From an uncultured Verrucomicrobia subdivision 3 bacterium (lineage in GTDB: Bacteria > Verrucomicrobiota > Verrucomicrobiia > Limisphaerales > UBA11358): a stretch of 10,223 bases of DNA. A program made the translations under genes and the position numbers. This document shows positions 1 to 6,653 of this stretch, piece by piece. Positions within the stretch are counted from its first letter, which is position 1; each line of letters starts with the position of its first letter. The notes beneath the pieces are model-generated. The model was not told the origin of the DNA, searched no databases, and was given only the letters and a program-made list of their open reading frames with translations. Where the stretch lies: assembly GCA_903861445.1 (NCBI GenBank), contig CAIOUK010000141.1, forward strand, positions 1-10,223, given 5' to 3'.

Positions 1-1445
1 CGGGCGTCATGGGCGGCGCGAACACGGAGATCAACAATTCCACCGTGGACGTGCTCATCGAGAGCGCCTACTTCGCGCCGGTAAATATTCGCCGCACCAG
101 CAAACAGCTCGGCCTGCGCAGCGAGTCTAGTTATCGCTTCGAACGCGGCGCGGACGTGGGTATTTGCGACTGGGCGAGCCAGCGCGCGGCGCAGTTGATT
201 TTGGAAACCGCCGGCGGTCAGTTGGCCGAGGGCGTCGTAAATGTTTATCCGTCCCCTGCCCAGCCGAAGGAACTCACATTGCATTTCGCGCACTCGAAAG
301 ATTTGCTCGGCGTCGGCATCTCGCACGCCGACCAGGTCTCGTATCTGAACAAGCTCGGCATGGAAACCATTTCGCAACAGCCCGGCGAAGCAACGTTCCG
401 CGTGCCTTCGTGGCGCGTGGACATGAAGCGCGAAGTGGATTTGATCGAGGAAGTCGGCCGGCTCTATGGTATTGATAAAATCCCCAGCACGCCGCCGCGT
501 GGCGCGCTCGGCTCGAACGCGTTTGATTCGGTTTACGACCAGATCGGCGAAGCCCGCCGCATCTTGGCCGGCCTCGGCTTGAATGAAGCGCAAGGGCAGA
601 CGCTGATTGCGAAGTCAGAAGTCAGAAGCCAGAAGCCAGAAGAAAACATCGCGCTCGCGAATCCGTTGAGTTCGGACATGGACGTGTTACGCCCAAGCCT
701 GTTGCCGGGTTTGATTCATTCGCTACGGCACAATGTCAGCCGCAAGAACTACGACGTGGCGTTGTTTGAGATTGGCCGCGTGTTTACCAACGTGAACGGC
801 CAGACGAAGGAGAATCGGAACATCGCCATCGCCATCACCGGCCAACGCGCCCTGCCCTTCTGGAGTGGTGACGAACGCGATGCGAAAGTTGACGCTTACG
901 ATTTGAAAGGTCTCGTTGAAGAATTTTTGGAACAGTTTGGCATACGAGGAATTCATTTTTTACGGGTCACAGTAAATTCAGATCTGTTTTTAGAAAAAGC
1001 AGACGTCTTACAGGGTGGAAAGTTTTTTGGTAAAATAGGCCAGTTGTTGCCGACGCTGGCGAAGAAATACGATCTGCGCGACGCTGTTTTCCTCGCGGAG
1101 TTCAATCTGGATGTGCTGCTCGCCAAACGGAATCCGGCGAAGTCGTTCAAAGCACTGCCGCAGTTCCCGTCCAGCCGGCGCGATGTGGCCATGCTGGTGC
1201 CGGAAGCAACGACGCATGACGCCGTGTTGCAAGCCGTCAAGCAAGCCAAGCCGGCAAATCTAGAAACGGTGGAATTATTCGACGTCTTCCGCGGCAAGCA
1301 CGTCCCGGAAGGACAGAAGAGCCTCGCTTATGCGTTCACCTATCGCGCCGCCGACAAAACATTGACCGATGTGGAAGTGAATGCCACGCATGAGAAAATT
1401 GTGGCCGCGTTCAAGATCCAGTTAGCTGCAACCTTCCGCGAATAA
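1..1445 (+). CDS. pheT: Phenylalanine--tRNA ligase beta subunit, 3' part (5' end outside the window)
   Basis: This is the C-terminal part of the PheRS beta chain, which with PheS charges tRNA-Phe in the cytoplasm. The reading frame is open from base 3 and begins GVMGGANTEI, a typical PheT B3/4 motif, so the ATG at 9 is an internal Met and not the start. In order the sequence shows the end of the B3/4 editing domain (to about residue 55 counted from that Met), a B5 domain (about 88-160, with VPSWRVDMKREVDLIEEVGRLYG), the catalytic-like core (LANPLSSDMDVLRPSLLPGL, then NYDVALFEIGRVF) and the FDX-ACB anticodon-binding domain at the end (from about 380, FPSSRRDVAMLVPE). Two local oddities lie inside it: a heptamer repeat at 612-642 encoding KSEVRSQKPE, and an AT-rich patch at about 940-1045 that still encodes family-like protein. 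It ends in TAA, 5 bp before the PhoH-like gene, and probably heads or continues the operon. The family call is near certain. Confidence 0.97.
   Translation, partial: GVMGGANTEINNSTVDVLIESAYFAPVNIRRTSKQLGLRSESSYRFERGADVGICDWASQRAAQLILETAGGQLAEGVVNVYPSPAQPKELTLHFAHSKDLLGVGISHADQVSYLNKLGMETISQQPGEATFRVPSWRVDMKREVDLIEEVGRLYGIDKIPSTPPRGALGSNAFDSVYDQIGEARRILAGLGLNEAQGQTLIAKSEVRSQKPEENIALANPLSSDMDVLRPSLLPGLIHSLRHNVSRKNYDVALFEIGRVFTNVNGQTKENRNIAIAITGQRALPFWSGDERDAKVDAYDLKGLVEEFLEQFGIRGIHFLRVTVNSDLFLEKADVLQGGKFFGKIGQLLPTLAKKYDLRDAVFLAEFNLDVLLAKRNPAKSFKALPQFPSSRRDVAMLVPEATTHDAVLQAVKQAKPANLETVELFDVFRGKHVPEGQKSLAYAFTYRAADKTLTDVEVNATHEKIVAAFKIQLAATFRE
612..642 (+). repeat. Short tandem repeat of AAGYCAG heptamers inside pheT
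   Basis: Four and a half copies of a 7-bp unit are visible: AAGTCAG twice, AAGCCAG twice, then AAG. The stretch is read as KSEVRSQKPE in PheT, between the B5 domain and the core strand beginning ALANPLSSDMD. Peptides of the SEVRSQK type recur, from memory, in poorly supported ORFs of repeat-rich bacterial genomes, which suggests a dispersed heptamer repeat rather than PheT-specific sequence. Whether it is an insertion or a replacement of native linker cannot be decided from one sequence. Confidence 0.7.
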
Positions 1446-1450
1446 AAACC

Positions 1451-2416
1451 GTGGCCACCGAAACGCTTCATTTTGAAAACGCGCGGTTCGCGCAGCAACT
1501 GTTCAATCATGAGCCGCGCAATCTCGCGACGCTCGAACCCGAACTGGGCGTCAAGGCGACTTCGCGCGAAGGCTGGATCAAACTCGACGGCGCGGCGGTG
1601 GACATTGAACGCGCCAAGCATCTGTTCGCCTCGCTGGAAAATTTGTTGAAAGCCGGTTCGCCGGTGAAGAACCGGGAATTTCTGCACGCGTTGAACGTGG
1701 TGAAACACGAAGGCGGCACGATGCTCAAAGACATGGTCAGCGACCGTGTGATGACGCACGAACGCAAGGCCGGCGTGACGGCGAAAACGGTTGGCCAGAA
1801 GAAATATCTCGAAGCCATCCGCAAACACGACATTACTTTCGGCATCGGCCCGGCGGGCACAGGAAAGACTTTTTTGGCGGTGGCGATGGCGCTGTCGGCG
1901 ATGCGCGAAGGCACGGTGTCGCGGATCATTTTGACGAGGCCGGCGGTCGAGGCGGGCGAGGCGCTGGGATTTCTGCCCGGCGATCTGCTGGAAAAAATCA
2001 CGCCGTATCTGCGCCCGCTGCACGACGCATTGCACGATATGCTGCCCGCCGAGGAAATTCAGAAACACATGGAGCGCGCGACCATTGAGATCGCTCCCCT
2101 CGCCTACATGCGCGGACGCACGCTGAACGGCGCATTTATCATTCTGGACGAGGCGCAGAATTCCACAACGGAGCAGATGCTGATGTTTCTCACGCGGCTC
2201 GGCCACGGTTCCAAGGCGGTCATCACTGGCGACGAAACGCAGATTGATTTGCCGCCACACAAACATTCCGGGCTGGCCGAGGCGCATCGCGCTTTGAAAA
2301 ATACGGAAGGCATCGCCATCGTCGAATTTTCCAAGCGCGACGTGGTGCGACATCCGCTCGTGCAGCGCATCATCGCGGCCTATGAACACCATCGTGGAAC
2401 AGGCAAAGCGGAATGA
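1451..2416 (+). CDS. ybeZ: PhoH-like ATPase (YbeZ type)
   Basis: A 321-residue cytoplasmic P-loop ATPase of the PhoH family. Members next to ybeY are called YbeZ and act with the YbeY endoribonuclease in RNA and ribosome metabolism; the exact reaction is not settled. An N-terminal KH-like region (about residues 20-65) is followed by the PhoH domain. Walker A is GPAGTGKT at residues 133-140, and Walker B is FIILDEAQN with D233 and E234. ILTRPAVEAGEALGFLPGDL and VITGDETQIDLP are family hallmarks. The start is a GTG 5 bp after the pheT stop; it gives normal family length, and there is no recognisable Shine-Dalgarno sequence, so translation probably depends on ribosomes finishing pheT. The last codons overlap ybeY by 4 bp (ATGA). 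Nothing looks truncated. The family is certain; the symbol rests on the ybeY neighbour. Confidence 0.95.
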   Translation: MATETLHFENARFAQQLFNHEPRNLATLEPELGVKATSREGWIKLDGAAVDIERAKHLFASLENLLKAGSPVKNREFLHALNVVKHEGGTMLKDMVSDRVMTHERKAGVTAKTVGQKKYLEAIRKHDITFGIGPAGTGKTFLAVAMALSAMREGTVSRIILTRPAVEAGEALGFLPGDLLEKITPYLRPLHDALHDMLPAEEIQKHMERATIEIAPLAYMRGRTLNGAFIILDEAQNSTTEQMLMFLTRLGHGSKAVITGDETQIDLPPHKHSGLAEAHRALKNTEGIAIVEFSKRDVVRHPLVQRIIAAYEHHRGTGKAE

Positions 2417-2910
2417 ATGTCGTCATCGCCAACCGCCAGCGGACAAAGAAAATCAATGCACGCCAGCTTAAGAAAATCGTGCGCGCGCTGTTCGGCGAAT
2501 TGAACATCCAGGAGGCGGAACTCGGCATTCATCTCGTTGGTGCGCGGGAAATGGCGCGCGTGAATGAGGCGTTTCTCCAACACGAAGGCGCGACGGATGT
2601 CATCACGTTTGACAATGACGAATCTGGTAGTCCCGCCGGTGGCGCGCACGGAGTGACGCGCCCTACCATCCACGGCGAGTTATTCATCTGCGTGGACGTG
2701 GCGGTGACGCAGGCGAAGGAATTCAAGTCGAGCTGGCAGGCGGAAGTGGTGCGCTATGTTGTTCACGGTGTTTTGCATCTGCTTGGCTACGATGATTTGA
2801 AGCCGCAACTGCGGCGCAAAATGAAACGCGAGGAGAACCGGTTGGTCCGGCGGCTGACGGGAAAGTTTTCATTCGCGGAACTGTCGCGTGCGGTTAAAAT
2901 GTCTTCATGA
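2413..2910 (+). CDS. ybeY: Endoribonuclease YbeY (16S rRNA maturation), with a 14-residue in-frame insertion
   Basis: A metal-dependent single-strand endoribonuclease (UPF0054 family) needed for 16S rRNA 3'-end processing and ribosome quality control. The 165-residue protein shows LVGAREMARVNEAF, then TDVITFDND, then the metal site HGVLHLLGYDD. The metal ligands are H118, H122 and position 128, which is Asp here where E. coli YbeY has His; Asp at this place also occurs, from memory, in Bacteroidetes YbeY (GYKDKT), so the site is probably active. Residues 72-85 (GSPAGGAHGVTRPT) are encoded by a 42-bp hairpin element and have no counterpart in the family; removing them joins TDVITFDNDES directly to IHGELFICVDVA, the normal arrangement. 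The ATG overlaps the PhoH-like stop (ATGA), and its own stop overlaps the DUF502 start. Identity is secure; the effect of the insertion is unknown. Confidence 0.95.
   Translation: MNVVIANRQRTKKINARQLKKIVRALFGELNIQEAELGIHLVGAREMARVNEAFLQHEGATDVITFDNDESGSPAGGAHGVTRPTIHGELFICVDVAVTQAKEFKSSWQAEVVRYVVHGVLHLLGYDDLKPQLRRKMKREENRLVRRLTGKFSFAELSRAVKMSS
2626..2667 (+). repeat. 42-bp palindromic repeat element inserted in frame in ybeY
   Basis: The element is bounded by GGTAG (2626-2630) and its complement CTACC (2663-2667). Inside, 2641-2662 folds into a tight hairpin: arm GGCGCGCAC, loop GGA, arm GTG-A-CGCGCC, giving nine pairs with one bulged A. The length of 42 bp is exactly 14 codons and starts on a codon boundary, so the ybeY frame is kept. 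Read on the minus strand it gives peptides such as GRARHSVRA, a string I remember as frequent in spurious verrucomicrobial ORFs, which suggests a high-copy genomic repeat. No second copy is visible in this window. The hairpin and ends are seen directly; mobility and copy number are inference. Confidence 0.75.
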
Positions 2911-3566
2911 AAAAATCGATTTTTGCGCGGTGGCGGGCCAGTTTCTTTACCGGCTTGGCGGTGACGCTGCCGGCTTTGCTGACGTTGGCGTTGGTCAAAT
3001 GGATTTTCGGCACCATCTCCAGCTTCACGGATACGCTGCTGTTTTTCCTGCCGTATTGCCTCAACGCAAAACTCATCTACACGAACGGTCAGGACGGCTC
3101 GATGTTTTGGTATTGGAGCCTGCTGGCACTCTTGTTGGCAGCCTTGCTGATTTTTACCGTCGGGCTGCTAGCGCGGTATTACATCGGCAAACGGCTGATC
3201 GAATGGCTCGACGTGGCGATGATGAACGTGCCGATCATGAACAAATTTTACGGTGCAATCAAACAGGTCAACGAGGCGTTCTCCGGCAATAAGAATTCGT
3301 TCAAGACGGTGGTGTTGGTGGAATTTCCCCGCGAAGGTATGTATTCCGTCGGCTTCCTCACTAGCGAGCAGCACGCCGAGGTGCAGCAAAAAACGAAAGA
3401 GAAAGTTGTCGCCGTCTTCATTCCCACCACGCCCAATCCGACCTCCGGTTTTCTGGTGCTGGTGCCCGAGGATAAAATCACCAAACTCGAAATGTCCGTG
3501 GCCGACGGTATCAAATACATCGTCAGCCTCGGCTCCATTTCGCCGGAATTGATCCCGAAAAAGTGA
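2907..3566 (+). CDS. DUF502 family inner-membrane protein
   Basis: A 219-residue membrane protein of the DUF502 family, function unknown. A basic start (MKKSIFARWR) leads into a first membrane segment at about residues 13-36; a second lies at about 70-93 (SLLALLLAALLIFTVGLL), with a loop of roughly 35 residues between them. The conserved part follows: MMNVPIMNKFYGAIKQV, then VLVEFPREGMYSVGFLT (about 136-152), VFIPTTPNPTSGFLVLVP (about 170-187) and DGIKYIVSLGS near the end. Those motifs are what identify the family. With two helices and a basic N-terminus, the C-terminal domain is predicted to be cytoplasmic. The gene overlaps ybeY by 4 bp (ATGA) and recO by 4 bp (GTGA) and so is firmly in the operon, but the context does not show what it does. 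No Shine-Dalgarno sequence is visible. Confidence 0.9.
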   Translation: MKKSIFARWRASFFTGLAVTLPALLTLALVKWIFGTISSFTDTLLFFLPYCLNAKLIYTNGQDGSMFWYWSLLALLLAALLIFTVGLLARYYIGKRLIEWLDVAMMNVPIMNKFYGAIKQVNEAFSGNKNSFKTVVLVEFPREGMYSVGFLTSEQHAEVQQKTKEKVVAVFIPTTPNPTSGFLVLVPEDKITKLEMSVADGIKYIVSLGSISPELIPKK

Positions 3567-4213
3567 AGGTTGAATCCACCAGCGGGCTGATTCTGCGCAC
3601 GCGTCCGCTCACGGAAACCAGCCTCATTGTCCACTGGCTCACGCCAGACTTCGGGCGGCTCGCGACGGTGGCGAAGGGAGCGCGACGGTCAAAGTCGCCA
3701 TTCGCCGGCAAGCTGGATTTATTTTATACCGCTGATTTCTCCTTCAGCCGCAGCCGGAGTTCGGATTTGCACCATCTGCGCGAAGTGAAATTGCAACAAA
3801 CCCGCCCGACCATTCGGCAGGACATCGGGAAATTAAACCAGGCGGCTTATGCGACCGCCTGCATTGAAGCGATGACCGAAACGGAAACGCCGTTGCCGGA
3901 ATTTTTTGCCTTAATAAAAAAATTCCTCGATCTGCTTGAACGGGAGCCGGTGCGCGCGGCAAATATTTTTGCGCTGGAAATAAAACTGCTGCGCGAACTG
4001 GGTTTGACGCCGGATTTTAGGAATTCACGCCTGACGCCGGGAATTAAAAAGATAGCCCAATTGCTGGCAGATGAGACTTGGCCCCAAATTTTGCACCTCC
4101 GGACGACCGTCGCGCAGGATGATGAATTGAGCCGTTGGTTGTATGGCTTATTGATTTTACACTTGGGCAAATCACCGCGCGGACGGACGGGAGCCACTAC
4201 GCCGATGCACTGA
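3563..4213 (+). CDS. recO: DNA repair protein RecO
   Basis: RecO works with RecR and RecF to load RecA onto SSB-coated single-stranded DNA during recombinational repair. The N-terminal OB fold is seen in GLILRTRPLTETSLIVHWLT and GRLATVAKGARRSKSPFAGKLDLF (about residues 8-53), with a helical C-terminal domain including ALEIKLLRELGLTPDF (about 137-152). At 216 residues it is a little short for the family. It has a single Cys (C100) and so lacks the four-cysteine zinc site of some RecO proteins such as that of Deinococcus; E. coli RecO also does without it. The start is a GTG overlapping the DUF502 stop (GTGA); it gives the usual N-terminus just before GLILRT. The tail after LGKSPRGR looks poorly conserved. 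It is the last gene of the plus-strand operon; no intrinsic terminator hairpin follows. Confidence 0.93.
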   Translation: MKVESTSGLILRTRPLTETSLIVHWLTPDFGRLATVAKGARRSKSPFAGKLDLFYTADFSFSRSRSSDLHHLREVKLQQTRPTIRQDIGKLNQAAYATACIEAMTETETPLPEFFALIKKFLDLLEREPVRAANIFALEIKLLRELGLTPDFRNSRLTPGIKKIAQLLADETWPQILHLRTTVAQDDELSRWLYGLLILHLGKSPRGRTGATTPMH

Positions 4214-4220
4214 AATAATT

Positions 4221-4247
4221 TTGCACTGACGGGTTTTCGTCTATATT
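4221..4247 (+). promoter_or_regulatory. Possible sigma-70-type promoter for the histidine kinase gene
   Basis: In the gap after recO, TTGCAC (4221-4226) and TATATT (4242-4247) resemble -35 and -10 hexamers, but the spacer is only 15 bp. Transcription would start near 4254, about 45 bp before the ATG at 4299. This is the only promoter-like pair I noticed in the gap. It is a pattern match only. Confidence 0.3.
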
Positions 4248-4298
4248 CGAGCCATTAGAACCATACGCAAAACCATCCGTTTTTTTTCCAGCCTGCGA

Positions 4299-6653
4299 AT
4301 GCAGCTGGTAGCCAGCGTGTTTTTGTGGATTTCCCCCGCTTTGGTTCTCACCTTCCTCGTCAACCAAGACTGGTTCTGGCAATTTGCCCCTGCATGGTTG
4401 CAGCAATACACCACGAACCTCCCGTGGGAGAGTCTGATCGTCGGCCTGCTGGCGTTGTTCGCGGCGTGGTATGGCGGTGAACATTTCATTTTGCGCCAGG
4501 TGCGGAAATTGACCGGGACGGCGCAAAAGCTGGCCAGAGGCGAATTGCAGGCGCGCACCGGATTGAAACAGACCGAAGGCGAACTGGGCTCACTCGCGGA
4601 AAAATTTGACGAACTGGCCGCCTCGCTGCAACAACGCGAGCAGGAACGTAATCTGGCGGAACAAAAGTTACGCGACCAAGCGCACCAGCAAACCATCGTC
4701 GCCGCGCTCGGTCAGTGCGCATTGACCAACGACAATCTGGATGCGCTTTTCCTACAGGGCGCGTTGCTGACCGGGCAGATGCTTTCGCTTGAATATGCGG
4801 CGGTATTCCAACGGCTCCCAGACGGACGATTGTTGATGCTGGCCGGCAGCGGCTGGAAATCTGAAGCGGCCGGTCAGGCATTTTTTTTCAACGAAACCGA
4901 TTCACAGGCGGGCTTCAGTGCTCACACCGGCGAGGTGACGGTCGTGAGCGACATGGCGGCGCAGTCGCGGTTCAAGCCGCATCCGCTCCTCACAGAACAC
5001 GGCGTGGTCAGCGGAGTGACAGCGGCGATTCCTACCCGTGGTCAGCCATTTGGGGTGCTGGCCGTTTTCTCAACTAATCGCCGCGAGTTCAGTTCGGAAG
5101 AAATTCAATTTTTGCTCGCCGCCGCCAACACCATCGGCATGGCGGCGGAACGCAAGCGCGCCGAAACGGCGATGCAAAAACTCGCCGCGTTCGTGAAGGA
5201 AGACCCGAATCCCACGCTCGAACTGGACGGCGCTGGCGCGGTGAATTATTTCAACGCTGCGGCGCAGCAACTCACCTTGGCGCTCGGCAAATCTCATCCC
5301 CGCGAAATTCTTCCGGAAAATTTTGGCGAAATTGCCGCCAGCTGTTTGCAGACCGGACGCAGCAAGGCGGATTTGGAAACGCGCATCGGCAATCGCACTT
5401 TTGCCTGGACGCTGCACCCGGTGAAAACCGGCAACGTGGTGCACTGCTATGGTGAGGAACTGACGCAACGCCTGAGCTTGGAGGAACAGCTCCGCCAGTC
5501 GCAAAAGATGGACTCCATCGGCCAGCTGGCCGCTGGCGTGGCGCATGATTTCAACAACATGCTCACCATCATCCAGGGACATTCCAGCCGGTTGCTGGCT
5601 GACGCGCAGTTGTCGCCGACCGTTCAAGATGCGGTGCTGGCCGTTCACGCCGCCGCCGAACGCGCGGCCGGTTTGACCCGCCAACTACTCATGTTCACGC
5701 GCAAAAGCGTGATGCAGCCGCGCCCGCTCGACTTGCGGCAAGTGGTGGGAAACATCAACAAGATGCTTTGCCGGATGCTGGGCGAAACCATTTCACTGCA
5801 ATTTAATCCGCCCGCGCAATTGCCAAACATCTACGGCGATCCCGGTATGATTGAACAGGTGTTGATGAATCTGGCTGTCAACGCCCGCGACGCCATGTCC
5901 GGCGGCGGCACACTCAGCATCCGCCTCGATGAGTTTTGCGCGGAGCAAAATTATCTCGACGGCCATCCCGAAGCTCGAGCCGGCCGCTTCGTTCGCTTGC
6001 AAGTCAGCGATACCGGCTGCGGCATGAGCGATGCCGTGCGCGCGCGGATTTTTGAACCGTTCTTCACCACCAAAGAAGTCGGCAAAGGCACCGGGCTGGG
6101 ACTGGCCACGGTTTTTGGCATCGTCAAACAGCATTCCGGCTGGATTGAAGTGAAAAGCGAAGTTGGCCAGGGCAGCACCTTCACCATTTATTTTCCTGTC
6201 TGCGAAGCCGCGTTGCCGGAGGAAACACACAAGCCGGCGGCCAAGCCGGTTCCCAGCGGATCGGAGACGATTCTGGTGGTGGAGGACGAACTCGTGTTGC
6301 GGGAAATGGCGCGGGATTTTCTGGCCGAATGTGGCTATCGCGTGTTGGAAGCCGGTTCCGGTCAGGATGCCATCCGCATCTGGCAGCAACAGCGCAACGC
6401 GATCAAACTCCTGCTCACCGACATGAAAATGCCCGAAGGAATTTCCGGTCTGGAGCTTGCCGAATATATGCTGCAGGAACAGCCCCGACTCCGGGTTATT
6501 TTCACCAGCGGCTATTCTGATGACGTGGTCCGGCCGGAATTTCTCGCCCGCACCGGCTCGCGTTTTCTCGCCAAGCCCTATACCTACGCCGAACTGACGC
6601 AAATCGTCCGGGAAAGCCTAGATCAACCGGACGTCACCAAAGTTTCAAATTAG
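4299..6653 (+). CDS. Membrane-bound hybrid sensor histidine kinase (HAMP-GAF-PAS-like-HisKA-HATPase-REC)
   Basis: A 784-residue sensor kinase with its own receiver. Two membrane helices (about residues 4-22 and 43-60) enclose only about 20 periplasmic residues, so the signal is probably sensed inside the cell or in the membrane. A HAMP-like linker (about 60-115) with a coiled coil leads to a GAF domain (about 132-285) and a degenerate PAS-like segment (about 290-390). The HisKA domain carries the phospho-accepting H416 in GVAHDFNNML. The HATPase domain has N528 (N box), D571 in DTGCGM, EPFFTTK and GKGTGLGLATV. The C-terminal receiver (about 657-775) has acidic D663 and E664, phosphorylatable D708 in LLLTDMKMP, and K759. 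All catalytic residues are present. The C-terminal receiver and absence of an adjacent output regulator suggest a phosphorelay with a partner elsewhere. The ATG at 4299 is the first canonical start, but in-frame codons back to 4254 also look coding. The 3' end overlaps proS by 4 bp, tail to tail. Confidence 0.93.
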   Translation: MQLVASVFLWISPALVLTFLVNQDWFWQFAPAWLQQYTTNLPWESLIVGLLALFAAWYGGEHFILRQVRKLTGTAQKLARGELQARTGLKQTEGELGSLAEKFDELAASLQQREQERNLAEQKLRDQAHQQTIVAALGQCALTNDNLDALFLQGALLTGQMLSLEYAAVFQRLPDGRLLMLAGSGWKSEAAGQAFFFNETDSQAGFSAHTGEVTVVSDMAAQSRFKPHPLLTEHGVVSGVTAAIPTRGQPFGVLAVFSTNRREFSSEEIQFLLAAANTIGMAAERKRAETAMQKLAAFVKEDPNPTLELDGAGAVNYFNAAAQQLTLALGKSHPREILPENFGEIAASCLQTGRSKADLETRIGNRTFAWTLHPVKTGNVVHCYGEELTQRLSLEEQLRQSQKMDSIGQLAAGVAHDFNNMLTIIQGHSSRLLADAQLSPTVQDAVLAVHAAAERAAGLTRQLLMFTRKSVMQPRPLDLRQVVGNINKMLCRMLGETISLQFNPPAQLPNIYGDPGMIEQVLMNLAVNARDAMSGGGTLSIRLDEFCAEQNYLDGHPEARAGRFVRLQVSDTGCGMSDAVRARIFEPFFTTKEVGKGTGLGLATVFGIVKQHSGWIEVKSEVGQGSTFTIYFPVCEAALPEETHKPAAKPVPSGSETILVVEDELVLREMARDFLAECGYRVLEAGSGQDAIRIWQQQRNAIKLLLTDMKMPEGISGLELAEYMLQEQPRLRVIFTSGYSDDVVRPEFLARTGSRFLAKPYTYAELTQIVRESLDQPDVTKVSN

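Noticed and set aside
1340..2392. A 350-codon open frame on the minus strand opposite the PhoH-like gene
   Set aside because: Its translation is rich in Arg, His and Gln with no domain pattern, and the plus strand encodes an unmistakable PhoH-family ATPase; it is a GC-driven shadow.
4207..4229. Two GCACTGA copies 16 bp apart at the end of recO and after it, as a possible operator
   Set aside because: A 7-bp direct repeat, one copy overlapping the recO stop codon, is too short to separate from chance.
5793..6602. A 269-codon minus-strand open frame opposite the histidine kinase
   Set aside because: It mirrors the HATPase and receiver coding region in a GC-rich gene and shows no family features of its own.
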